A stretch of 35,915 nt of DNA, taken from Xanthobacteraceae bacterium (lineage in GTDB: Bacteria; Pseudomonadota; Alphaproteobacteria; Rhizobiales; Xanthobacteraceae). The stretch covers positions 1 to 35,915 of the forward strand of contig JASHOX010000017.1 in assembly GCA_030038415.1 (NCBI GenBank). Direction: 5' to 3'. Below, piece after piece: positions 8,403-16,706 of this stretch. Both the position numbers and the translations under genes were made by a program. Within the stretch, counting starts at the first letter, position 1. Each line of letters opens with the position of its first letter. The notes below the pieces were generated by a model, which did no database searches, was not told the origin of the DNA, and saw only the letters and a list, made by a program, of their open reading frames with translations.

Positions 8403-8453
8403 ATTTCGTTTGAACTGCGCCATTGCTGCTGCGCAGCGTTGACGGGCTCAGCC

Positions 8454-9658
8454 GTGACATCGCATTTGATGCCAACCTTCGCGCGTGTGCACCTCGCCTT
8501 CGAGCGAGGCGAAGGCGTATGGCTCCACGCCACCAACGGCGAACGCTATCTCGACTTTACCTCAGGCGTCGCCGTCAATGCGCTGGGTCATGCGCATCCG
8601 CATCTGGTCGCGGCGCTTGCCGAGCAGTCGCAGAAGCTTTGGCATGTCTCCAATCTCTATGAAATTCCGGAAGCCGAGCGCGCCGCGCAGCGACTGTGCG
8701 CCGCAAGCTTTGCCGATGTCGTGTTCTTCTGCAATTCGGGCGCCGAAGCGGTCGAAGGCGCCATCAAATGCGCGCGCAAATTTCAGTCGGCGAACGGCGC
8801 GCCGGAGCGCTATCGCATCGTTACCTTCGAAGGCGCCTTCCATGGCCGGACGCTGGCGACGCTCGCCGCTGGCGGCCAGAAAAAATATCTCGATGGTTTC
8901 GGCCCGCCGGTCGAAGGCTTCGATCAAGTTCCATTCGGCGATCTCGATGCCGTCAAGCGCGCGATCGGCGACGAAACCGCAGCCATCATGATCGAGCCGC
9001 TGATGGGCGAGGGCGGCGTGCGCGCCGTCGAGCCGTCGTTCCTGCGCGCGCTGCGTGAGCTGTGCGACGAGCACGGTCTCCTCCTGGTGTTCGACGAGGT
9101 ACAGAGCGGCATGGGCCGCACCGGCGAGCTGTTCGCCTATCAACGCACCGGAGTCACGCCCGACGTCATGTCGCTCGCCAAAGCGCTCGGTGGCGGTTTT
9201 CCGGTCGGCGCCGTACTGGCGACCGATGAAGCGGCCAAGGGCATGACTGCCGGAACCCACGGCTCGACTTTCGGCGGCAACCCGCTGGCGATGAGTGCGG
9301 TCAATGCCACGCTCGACGTCATGCTCGCGCCCGGCTTCTTCGAGCACGTGCAGCGGATCGCGCTTCTGTTCAAGCAGCGGTTGGCGGAGATCAAGGATCG
9401 CTATCCGGCGCTCGTCGCCGAGGTGCGCGGCGAAGGGCTATTGATCGGTTTGCGCATGCTGGTTCCGGCGGGCGAACTGGTCGATGCGACGCGCGCCGAA
9501 AACATGCTTACCGTGGGTGCCGGCGACAACGTCGTCCGCTTGCTGCCGCCGCTCATCGCCAGCGAGCAGGAGATCGCCGAGGGCGTTGCGCGGCTTGACC
9601 GTGCCCTGGCGCGGCTCGCCCGTGCGCACGGGCACAGCGGCAAGGCGGAGACCGCCGG

Positions 9659-9662
<4 letters not shown>
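8454..9662 (+). CDS. argD: Acetylornithine aminotransferase ArgD
   Basis: PLP-dependent class III aminotransferase that converts N-acetylglutamate semialdehyde to N-acetylornithine in arginine synthesis. I start at the GTG at 8454 ([12 protein letters not shown]), because family members begin with T-S-H-L-L-P-like residues and the promoter -10 lies over the earlier ATG at 8370; the ATG at 8469 is an alternative. Neither start has a strong Shine-Dalgarno. The 402-residue product shows [31 protein letters not shown], the cofactor-binding [11 protein letters not shown] and the PLP lysine K243 in [11 protein letters not shown]. The TGA overlaps the ATG of argF, forming an argDF operon. Confidence 0.95.
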
Positions 9663-10588
<926 letters not shown>

Positions 10589-10604
10589 CGCCCCGCGGCC
10601 ACGG

Positions 10605-10636
10605 CCTCACAATCGTGTCGCGGCCACCTATATAAT
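10605..10636 (+). promoter_or_regulatory. Candidate hslO promoter, possibly heat-shock (RpoH) type
   Basis: CCTATATAAT at 10627-10636 ends seven bases before the hslO ATG. Read as alphaproteobacterial RpoH, CTATAT (10628-10633) is a perfect -10, and CCTCAC (10605-10610) is a 4/6 match to CTTGAC at a 17-base spacing. Read as sigma-70, TATAAT (10631-10636) is perfect but lacks a -35. Either way the transcript would have almost no leader. The assignment is an inference. Confidence 0.4.
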
Positions 10637-10643
10637 CGGCACG

Positions 10644-11657
10644 ATGACCAATCCCGATTTCGCCATCCCGGTTCGCGCACCGGCCCAGACCGGGCTCGAC
10701 GACACCATCCTGCCGTTCGCGGTCAAGGCGCTCGACCTGCGCGGCCGCATCGTGCGGCTCGGACCGGCGGTCGACGCCATCCTGGGGAGCCACGATTATC
10801 CGACGCCGGTGGCGAAATTGCTCGGCGAGGCGACTGTGCTCACGGTAATGCTCGGCTCGGCGCTCAAAATCGACGGCCGCTTCATCCTGCAGACCCAGAG
10901 CGACGGGCCGGTGCGCATGCTCGTGGTGGATTTCACATCGCCCGGCAAGGTGCGGGCCTGCGCCCGCTTCGATGCGGCGCGTGTTGATCAGGCGATCGCC
11001 GACGGCGCTGCGGCGCCGGGCCAATTACTCGGCCATGGTCACCTTGCGATGACCATCGACCAGGGCCCGGAGATGAGCCGCTACCAGGGCCTGGTGGCGC
11101 TCGAAGGCGGCGACCTTGAAGCGGCCGCGCACGAATATTTTGCCCGCTCGGAGCAAATCCCGACGCGCGTTCGTCTCGCCGTCGCCGAGGAATTTCGCGC
11201 CGGCAACAACGGCACGCGCCGCCATTGGCGCGCCGGCGGCATCTTGCTGCAATTCCTGCCGGCTTCGCCGGAGCGCGCGCGGCAGGCTGATTTGCATCCC
11301 GGCGACGCGCCGCCCGGCACCGCATTGCACGCGCTGCCGGAGGATGAGGCTTGGGTCGAGGGCCGCGCGCTGATCGATACAGTCGACGATCTCGAACTGC
11401 TCGATCCCGATCTGTCGAGCGAGCGGCTGGCTTACCGGCTGTTCCACGAACGCGGCGTGCACGTGTTCCGCGACGCGCCGGTCAATGCGCAATGCTCGTG
11501 CTCGCGCCACAACGTCGAGAACATGCTCAAAAGCTTCACGCAGGCCGATCGCGACGACATGGTCGAGAACGGCCGCATCACCGTCACCTGCGAATTCTGC
11601 AGCTCGACCTATGTGTTCGCGCCGGATGAAGTGGCGGCGCAAAACTCGGCGTCATAG
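10644..11657 (+). CDS. hslO: Redox-regulated chaperone Hsp33
   Basis: Hsp33 is a holdase activated when oxidation releases the zinc from its C-terminal cysteines. All four ligands are present in the expected pattern: C284 and C286 in CSCSRHN, and C316 and C319 in CEFCSS. The N-terminal domain has the family stretch GEATVLTVMLGSALK and FILQTQSDGPVRMLVVD. The 337-residue length is slightly above the enterobacterial protein, as is usual in Hyphomicrobiales. It is separated from argF by 55 bases and is convergent with apaG. The candidate promoter in front resembles heat-shock elements. Confidence 0.95.
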   Translation: MTNPDFAIPVRAPAQTGLDDTILPFAVKALDLRGRIVRLGPAVDAILGSHDYPTPVAKLLGEATVLTVMLGSALKIDGRFILQTQSDGPVRMLVVDFTSPGKVRACARFDAARVDQAIADGAAAPGQLLGHGHLAMTIDQGPEMSRYQGLVALEGGDLEAAAHEYFARSEQIPTRVRLAVAEEFRAGNNGTRRHWRAGGILLQFLPASPERARQADLHPGDAPPGTALHALPEDEAWVEGRALIDTVDDLELLDPDLSSERLAYRLFHERGVHVFRDAPVNAQCSCSRHNVENMLKSFTQADRDDMVENGRITVTCEFCSSTYVFAPDEVAAQNSAS

Positions 11658-11675
11658 CTCCAGAACTCTTGCAAC

Positions 11676-12068
11676 CTAATTGATCGTGCGCTTGGTCTCG
11701 ACGCTGTCGAGCGAGAAGGCGGGAATCTCGATGTCGAAATGCTCGCCCGTCCCGCCCACCATGCCGTAACTGCCCGCCATGAAGCCCGACGGTGTCTGTA
11801 GCGGCACGCCGCTGGTATACTCAAATGACTCGCCGGCCTTGAGCACCGGCTCCTCGCCGACCACCCCGGCGCCGCGCACTTCTTGGCGCCGGCCGTTGGC
11901 GTCGGTGATGCGCCAGTGCCTGGTCTTCAGCTGCACCGTCTCAACACCATTGTTGGTGATCGAGATCGTATAAGCCCAGAAAAAATAATTGTTCTCCGGC
12001 GACGACCGATCGGCAACGAAACGCGGCGTCACCACCACTTCGATATTGCGGGTTACTGCGCGATACAT
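11676..12068 (-). CDS. apaG: ApaG family protein (CorD)
   Basis: Small beta-sandwich protein of the ApaG/DUF525 family, 130 residues. It begins MYRAVTRNIEV at the ATG at 12068, with AGGA upstream; seven further upstream codons are open but not conserved. The central stretch NNYFFWAYTISITNNG and RHWRITDANG, and the closing TPSGFMAGSYGMV, are family hallmarks. ApaG was named for a link to Ap4A metabolism and metal tolerance; its biochemical role is still poorly defined. It is convergent with hslO across an 18-base gap. Confidence 0.94.
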   Translation of the reverse strand: MYRAVTRNIEVVVTPRFVADRSSPENNYFFWAYTISITNNGVETVQLKTRHWRITDANGRRQEVRGAGVVGEEPVLKAGESFEYTSGVPLQTPSGFMAGSYGMVGGTGEHFDIEIPAFSLDSVETKRTIN

Positions 12069-12258
12069 GACGCCGTTCCTGCCCCCCATAGCTGGCGCGG
12101 CTGCGCCGGGTCCGCAAGCCGTCGCGTCGCCGCCGCATCCGGGTTTTTCACGTATAAGTCAACGATTCCCGACAAAAGTGAATAACGCCATGACCATGAG
12201 TTGCAATAACCATGCGGGCGCGCTTACTCAAGCCGTAGTGCCGGGCTAGATTTAAGCT

Positions 12259-12277
12259 GCGGCGGAGGCTCCGCCGC
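12259..12277. other. Strong GC-rich hairpin upstream of the acyltransferase operon
   Basis: GCGGCGGAG (12259-12267) and CTCCGCCGC (12269-12277) are perfect inverted arms with one central base. No uridine run follows on either strand. It lies in the 238-base divergent space between apaG and the OpgC-like gene and could be a leader structure. Confidence 0.45.
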
Positions 12278-12306
12278 CGCGGCCAACGGAAGCGATCGTC
12301 ACGCAA

Positions 12307-13527
12307 ATGTCCGCCAAGCAGACATTTACCGGGGAAATACCGGTCATGCCGTGGCCGATGGCCGCGTCGCTTCCGGCTTCCGGCGAGCGCGACCTGCGGC
12401 TCGATCTGTTCCGCGGCGTCGCATTGTGGCTGATTTTCCTCGACCACATCCCGCAAAACGTCGTCAACTGGTTCACCATCCGCAATTACGGCTTTTCCGA
12501 CGCCACCGAGATCTTCATCTTCATTTCCGGCTACACCGCGGCCTTCGTCTATGGCCGCGCCATGCGCGAGCGCGGCATCATTATTGCCAGCGCGCGCGTG
12601 CTGCGCCGCGCCTGGCAAATCTACGTGGCGCACATCTTTTTGTTTACGATTTTTATGGCCGAGATCGCTTATGTCGCGTCGACGTTCGATAACCCGCTTT
12701 ACGCCGAGGAAATGAACATCCTCAATTTCCTCAAACAACCCGACGTCACGATCTTTCAAGCGTTGATTTTAAAGTTCAAGCCGGTCAACATGGACGTACT
12801 GCCGCTTTATATCGTGCTGCTGCTGCTGTTTCCGCCGATGCTGTGGCTATTGTTGCGGCAGCCCGCCTTCGCCCTGGCCGGCTCCGCGCTGGTTTACGTG
12901 CTGGCCTGGAATTTCGACTGGAATTTGCCGGCCTATCCGAACGGCGTCTGGTTCTTTAATCCGTTCGCCTGGCAATTGCTGTTCGTATTCGGCGCTTGGT
13001 GCGCGCTGGGCGGCGCGCAACGTCTGTCCGGCCTGCTGCGCTCGCGCGTCGTGCTTGGCGTCGCGGTCGCCTATCTGTTGTTCGCCTTCGCCATTACGTT
13101 AACCTGGTACATCGAACCGCTCGGGCGCTTCGTGCCGATCTGGCTCAGCACCTGGATGTATCCGATCGACAAGACCAATCTCGACGTGCTGCGCTTCGCC
13201 CATTTCTTGGCGCTGGCTGCCGTTACCGTCCGCTTCGTGCCGCGCGACTGGCCGGCGTTGAAATCGCCCTATTTGGCCCCTGCCATACGCTGCGGGCAGC
13301 ATTCGCTGGAAATCTTCTGCCTGGGCGTTTTCTTGGCTTTTGCCGGACAATTCATCATCAGCGAATGGTCGGGCGGTCCCTTAATTCAGATCATAATCAG
13401 TTTGGTCGGCATATTGATCATGGTTGCCACCGCGAACCTGATATCGTGGTACAAGCACATGGAGGGCCGAGGCGCGACAGGACGGGTTAAACCGCCGGAC
13501 GCCGACCTCGCCGGGGGAGACGCATGA
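12307..13527 (+). CDS. OpgC-like integral membrane acyltransferase
   Basis: Multi-spanning inner-membrane protein of 406 residues that matches the OpgC family, related to acyltransferase-3 enzymes. OpgC members attach succinyl groups to osmoregulated periplasmic glucans. The diagnostic start is RDLRLDLFRGVALWLIFLDH (region 28-47), with conserved R36 and the D46-H47 pair, followed by SDATEIFIFISGYTAAFVYGR. About ten hydrophobic spans fill the rest. I use the ATG at 12307; the ATG at 12346, nine bases after GGGGAA, is an alternative. Its stop overlaps the start of the next gene, and the three genes to 15277 form one overlapping operon with two SGNH proteins. This suggests joint modification of an exported glycan. 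The acyl donor and acceptor are unknown. Confidence 0.85.
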   Translation: MSAKQTFTGEIPVMPWPMAASLPASGERDLRLDLFRGVALWLIFLDHIPQNVVNWFTIRNYGFSDATEIFIFISGYTAAFVYGRAMRERGIIIASARVLRRAWQIYVAHIFLFTIFMAEIAYVASTFDNPLYAEEMNILNFLKQPDVTIFQALILKFKPVNMDVLPLYIVLLLLFPPMLWLLLRQPAFALAGSALVYVLAWNFDWNLPAYPNGVWFFNPFAWQLLFVFGAWCALGGAQRLSGLLRSRVVLGVAVAYLLFAFAITLTWYIEPLGRFVPIWLSTWMYPIDKTNLDVLRFAHFLALAAVTVRFVPRDWPALKSPYLAPAIRCGQHSLEIFCLGVFLAFAGQFIISEWSGGPLIQIIISLVGILIMVATANLISWYKHMEGRGATGRVKPPDADLAGGDA

Positions 13528-14291
13528 AGCTTGCCACCGCCGTTCTGGCGACAATTGCGCTTATCGCCGTTGGTCCGGGCGCAGCCACGCGCGCTGCACC
13601 GCCGGAACAATGCGAGGCACCACAATCGCTGATCGACGGCGATATCGATCTCAGTCGCGTGATGGAGGCCTTCAAGGCCAATCGCCGTCTCTCCATCACC
13701 GTGGTCGGTTCAGGTTCGTCGGGGCTTTCCGGTCCCGACGGCGCGCACGCGGCCTATCCGGCCCGGCTCGAAGCCGTGCTCAAACAGGCCATGCCCGGGG
13801 TCGACATCAAGGTCACCGCGCATGTCCAGTCGAAGGAAACCACCGCCGCCATGGTGGCGGGCCTCGACCAAATACTGGCCGATGACAAGCCGACGCTAGT
13901 GATTTGGCAGGCCGGTACCGTCGATGCCCTCGACGGCGTCGAACCGGAGGATTTTCGCAACAGCCTTAACGACGGCGTTGCCAAGATCCAAGCGGCGGGC
14001 GCCGACGTCATTCTCATGAACATGCAGTACAGCCCGCGCACCGAGTCGATGCTCGACGTTTCGGTCTATGCCGACGTCATGCGGGCGATCGCGGAGCAGC
14101 ACGGCGCGTTGTTGTTTGATCGCTTGGCGATCATGCATTACTGGAACGACGCGGGCACCTTCGACCTCTATACCGCAACAAAGAAATATGATATGGCGCG
14201 TCGTGTGCACGACTGCATTGGCTGGGCCTTGGCGTCGCAAATCGTAGCTGCTGCTCATCTCGACGCCACGAGAATGCAAACGACGCAATGA
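13524..14291 (+). CDS. Secreted SGNH-fold protein lacking the catalytic residues (putative pseudoenzyme)
   Basis: A 255-residue protein with a signal peptide (about 1-24, cleavage near TRAA). It is a clear paralogue of the next gene: from block I to block III the two align without gaps over 72 residues, and again around block V. The neighbour keeps the SGNH catalytic set, but this protein has none of it. The nucleophile serine is G64 (GSGSSG), the block II glycine is V101, the block III asparagine is V133 (GTVD), and the Asp/His pair is K220 and D223. The shared fold suggests binding rather than hydrolysis, or a partner role for the active paralogue. It overlaps the acyltransferase upstream and the active paralogue downstream by four bases each. 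Function unknown. Confidence 0.82.
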   Translation: MKLATAVLATIALIAVGPGAATRAAPPEQCEAPQSLIDGDIDLSRVMEAFKANRRLSITVVGSGSSGLSGPDGAHAAYPARLEAVLKQAMPGVDIKVTAHVQSKETTAAMVAGLDQILADDKPTLVIWQAGTVDALDGVEPEDFRNSLNDGVAKIQAAGADVILMNMQYSPRTESMLDVSVYADVMRAIAEQHGALLFDRLAIMHYWNDAGTFDLYTATKKYDMARRVHDCIGWALASQIVAAAHLDATRMQTTQ

Positions 14292-15277
14292 CTGCCAAGA
14301 AACTAATCATCTTCGCCTGCGCCAGGCGGGCTGCGATTGTCACCGCGTTTTTTGCAGCGCACCTTGTTGCATTGCACAGTGCGGCGCGCGCGCAGGCGCC
14401 GGGCTTGCCGAGCGAAATACCGGCTACGGCGTTTTCCATCGCCCCTGACCTCACTCCTGTCGCCGCTTCGGCCGCGGCGCCGGCGGCCACGCCGGCTATC
14501 GTGGCGCCGCAGCCGCGTTCCATTCCGCCGGAAACGTTAAAACCACTCGCGACGCCATCACCGCTGGCGGCGTCGCAGAACGTGTGCGCCGCGCCTGCCG
14601 AATTGGCGCATTTCGACCATCCGCTGCTTCACACCATGCGCCGGCTGGCGAGCGGCAAGCCACTCACCATCGTCGCCATCGGATCCTCGTCGACCGCCGG
14701 CGCCGGCGCGAGTTCGGCTGCCGCGGCCTATCCGGGCCGGCTTGCCGTCGAACTCAAAGCGCGCTTCCCCGGCCGCGACATCGCGGTGCTCAATCGCGGC
14801 GTCAACGGCGAAGAGACCGATGACATGATGGCGCGATTTACCACCGATGTCGTCGCCGCGCACCCGCAGCTTGTGCTGTGGCAGGTCGGCACCAATTCCG
14901 TGCTGCGCGATCACCCGCTCAATCCGCATGCGGTCGAGCTCCATAAAGGCATCGAGGAACTCAAGGCCACCGATGCCGACGTCGTGCTGATCGATCCGCA
15001 ATATGCGCCGAAAGTGCTGGCCAAATCCGAGACCTCCGGCATGGTCGAGCAGATCGCGCTGGCGGCCAAGGAGGAGAACGTCGACCTGTTCCGGCGCTTC
15101 GAGGTGATGCGCAACTGGCACGAAGTGCAGCATCTTGGCTTCGACATCTTCGTGTCGCCGGACCGCTTGCACATGAATGATTGGGGCTATTCCTGCTGGG
15201 CCAAGCTCATCGCCGCCGCGATCGCCGACGCGGCAACTCGCCCGATCGCCGCAGCTGCGGCGCATCCCGCGCACTGA
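14288..15277 (+). CDS. Periplasmic SGNH/GDSL hydrolase, catalytically complete
   Basis: A 329-residue exported esterase-like protein. An N-terminal signal or anchor (about 12-36) is followed by an Ala/Pro-rich linker (about 50-95) and an SGNH domain from about 105. Block I is GSSSTAG with nucleophile S134, block II has G171, block III is GTNS with N203, and block V is PDRLH with D292 and H295, so the full catalytic set is present. The family hydrolyses or transfers acyl groups on carbohydrates, and related domains are often fused to acyltransferase-3 proteins. Here it is co-translated with an OpgC-like acyltransferase and an inactive paralogue. Substrate unknown. It is convergent with metZ across 18 bases. 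Confidence 0.88.
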   Translation: MTAKKLIIFACARRAAIVTAFFAAHLVALHSAARAQAPGLPSEIPATAFSIAPDLTPVAASAAAPAATPAIVAPQPRSIPPETLKPLATPSPLAASQNVCAAPAELAHFDHPLLHTMRRLASGKPLTIVAIGSSSTAGAGASSAAAAYPGRLAVELKARFPGRDIAVLNRGVNGEETDDMMARFTTDVVAAHPQLVLWQVGTNSVLRDHPLNPHAVELHKGIEELKATDADVVLIDPQYAPKVLAKSETSGMVEQIALAAKEENVDLFRRFEVMRNWHEVQHLGFDIFVSPDRLHMNDWGYSCWAKLIAAAIADAATRPIAAAAAHPAH

Positions 15278-15295
15278 ATTTCATGCCATCAAATG

Positions 15296-16486
15296 TTACG
15301 CCGCATCGAGCGCGGCGATCACGTCTTCGATGATATCGTCGGGATGTTCGAGCCCGACGGAGACCCGCACCAGCCCATCGCCGATGCCGAGCTCGGCGCG
15401 TTGCGCCGGGGTGAGCCGCTGATGCGTGGTGGTCGCCGGATGGGTGATGAGGCTCTTGGCATCGCCGAGATTGTTGCTGATGCGAATAAGCTTGAGCGCG
15501 TCCTGAAAGCGGAACGCGGCGCGCTTGCCGCCCTTGATCTCGAACGCCACCAGCGTCGAGCCGCCGCGCATCTGCTTTTGCGCGACCGCCGCCTGCGGAT
15601 GATCGGGCCGGCCGGGATAGATCAGGCGCGAAATCTTGGGATGCGCGGCGAGCGCCACCGCGAGCGTCGCCGCGCTGTCGGTCTGGCGCCGCACCCGCAC
15701 GGCGAGCGTCTCCAGGCCTTTGAGCAGCACCCAGGCGTTGAACGGCGACATCGACGGGCCGGTCTGGCGAAGGAGCACGTGGATTTTTTCCATGATGAAT
15801 TTCTGCGAGGCGAGAATGATCCCGCCGAGGCAGCGGCCCTGGCCGTCGATGTGCTTGGTCGCCGAATAGACGACGCAATCGGCGCCGAGCGCGAGCGGGC
15901 TTTGAAACAGCGGCGTGGCGAACACATTGTCGACGACGAGCGTCGCGTCGGCTGAGTGCGCGATCTTAGCCACTTCGGCGATGTCGATCACGTCGAGCGC
16001 CGGATTGGTCGGGCTCTCCAGAAAGAAAGTCTTGGTGTTCGGCCGCACCGCGTTGCGCCAGGCGTCGAGATTGCAGCCGTCGACCAGCGTCGAGGTGATG
16101 CCGAAGCGCGGCAGATAGTCCTCGACGACGTAGCGGCAGGAGCCGAACATCGCCTTCGAGGCGACGACGTGATCGCCGGCTTTGACCTGGCCGACCAGCG
16201 CCAGCGTAACTGCGGCCATGCCGGTCGCCGTGGCGCGCGCGGCTTCGGCGCCTTCGAATGCGGCCATGCGCCGCTCGAACATGTCCACGGTCGGATTGGC
16301 GAAGCGCGAATATTGATAGCCCGGATCCTCGCCCTTAAAGCGCGCCTCGGCCTGGGCGGCGGTATCGTAGACATAGCCTTGAGTGAGGAACAGTGCCTCG
16401 GACGTCTCGCCGAATTGCGAGCGCAACGTGCCGGATTGCACCAGGCGGGTTTCCGGGCGGTAAGTCTTCTTTGCAGACGCGGACAT
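15296..16486 (-). CDS. metZ: O-succinylhomoserine sulfhydrylase MetZ
   Basis: PLP enzyme of the Cys/Met metabolism family that forms homocysteine directly from an activated homoserine and sulfide. The 396-residue protein shows YQYSRFANPTVDMFERRMA, the glycine-rich ATGMAAVTLAL, LVVDNVFATP and the PLP lysine K211 in YSATKHIDGQGR. The wording 'SATKHIDGQGR' together with the SAM-II riboswitch in front favours MetZ over cystathionine gamma-synthase. The ATG at 16486 follows GGAGG (16492-16496). The upstream leader holds, in order, a sigma-70 promoter, a SAM-II aptamer and an intrinsic terminator, so excess SAM should lower expression. Confidence 0.95.
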   Translation of the reverse strand: MSASAKKTYRPETRLVQSGTLRSQFGETSEALFLTQGYVYDTAAQAEARFKGEDPGYQYSRFANPTVDMFERRMAAFEGAEAARATATGMAAVTLALVGQVKAGDHVVASKAMFGSCRYVVEDYLPRFGITSTLVDGCNLDAWRNAVRPNTKTFFLESPTNPALDVIDIAEVAKIAHSADATLVVDNVFATPLFQSPLALGADCVVYSATKHIDGQGRCLGGIILASQKFIMEKIHVLLRQTGPSMSPFNAWVLLKGLETLAVRVRRQTDSAATLAVALAAHPKISRLIYPGRPDHPQAAVAQKQMRGGSTLVAFEIKGGKRAAFRFQDALKLIRISNNLGDAKSLITHPATTTHQRLTPAQRAELGIGDGLVRVSVGLEHPDDIIEDVIAALDAA

Positions 16487-16503
16487 GCGGCCCTCCTATG
16501 GCC

Positions 16504-16542
16504 AAACAAAAACCCGGCCGGGAGGGAAATCCTCGGGCCGGG
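16504..16542 (-). terminator. Intrinsic terminator of the SAM-II riboswitch
   Basis: On the minus strand CCCGGCC (16542-16536) pairs with GGCCGGG (16519-16513), with additional GAGG/CCTC pairing inside, and TTTTTGTTT (16512-16504) follows. It ends eight bases before the GGAGG of metZ, the right place for a SAM-dependent off switch. Confidence 0.88.
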
Positions 16543-16553
16543 CTCACGCGTCC

Positions 16554-16612
16554 CCGGCCTTTTAGCGACTTATTTTACGTGGCTGCAAGCCGGCCGGCTC
16601 AAATGACCACGG
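16554..16612 (-). promoter_or_regulatory. SAM-II riboswitch aptamer
   Basis: Read on the minus strand, P1 is formed by CGTGG (16611-16607) and CCACG (16582-16578). Between them lies TCATTTGAGCCGG, matching the conserved L1 of SAM-II, then GGCTTGCAG. After P1 come the A-rich AAAATAAG and GCTAAAAGG, the pseudoknot strand and 3' end typical of the class. SAM-II is largely alphaproteobacterial and precedes met genes. The aptamer begins only a few bases after the predicted transcription start and is followed by a terminator. Confidence 0.92.
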
Positions 16613-16622
16613 GATAAAGCGG

Positions 16623-16651
16623 CTTATACGGCACAGGCGTCTTTGCGTCAA
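16623..16651 (-). promoter_or_regulatory. Sigma-70 promoter of metZ
   Basis: On the minus strand TTGACG (16651-16646) and TATAAG (16628-16623) are separated by 17 bases. Transcription would start near 16616, directly before the SAM-II aptamer. Confidence 0.82.
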
Positions 16652-16706
16652 ACCGGGCGTCGGGTTAGATCGCCGGCAAACGCGGCCGACCAATAGCGGT
16701 GACCAA

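Larger units (their letters stand above)
8064..8453. other. Divergent control region between gcrA and argD
   Basis: This 390-base region separates divergently transcribed gcrA and argD and contains no credible gene. It holds the argD promoter (8344-8371), a leader hairpin (8380-8402) and three GANTC sites: GAATC 8118-8122, GAGTC 8243-8247 and GAGTC 8271-8275. I could not find a convincing -35/-10 pair for gcrA. A TTGACA at 8214-8219 is followed by TACAAT only 10 bases later, which is too close. Confidence 0.6.

Noticed and set aside
8370..8453. Upstream ATG as the argD start
   Set aside because: The ATG overlaps the -10 of the best promoter and the added 28 residues are Cys/Arg-rich with no family similarity.
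8562..9347. Long minus-strand open frame opposite argD
   Set aside because: Antisense shadow; no ribosome binding site and no recognisable domain.
12190..12249. A 19-codon ATG-to-TAG open frame between apaG and the OpgC-like gene
   Set aside because: Weak ribosome binding site, no regulatory codon run and no terminator or attenuator beyond it; it is as long as expected by chance.
15293..15955. Long plus-strand open frame opposite metZ
   Set aside because: It is the high-GC antisense shadow of a well-supported gene and its translation is Arg/Gly-rich without motifs.
16643..16671. TTGCGT-17-TAGATC as the dcd promoter
   Set aside because: Each hexamer matches consensus at only three of six positions; the spacing alone is not enough.
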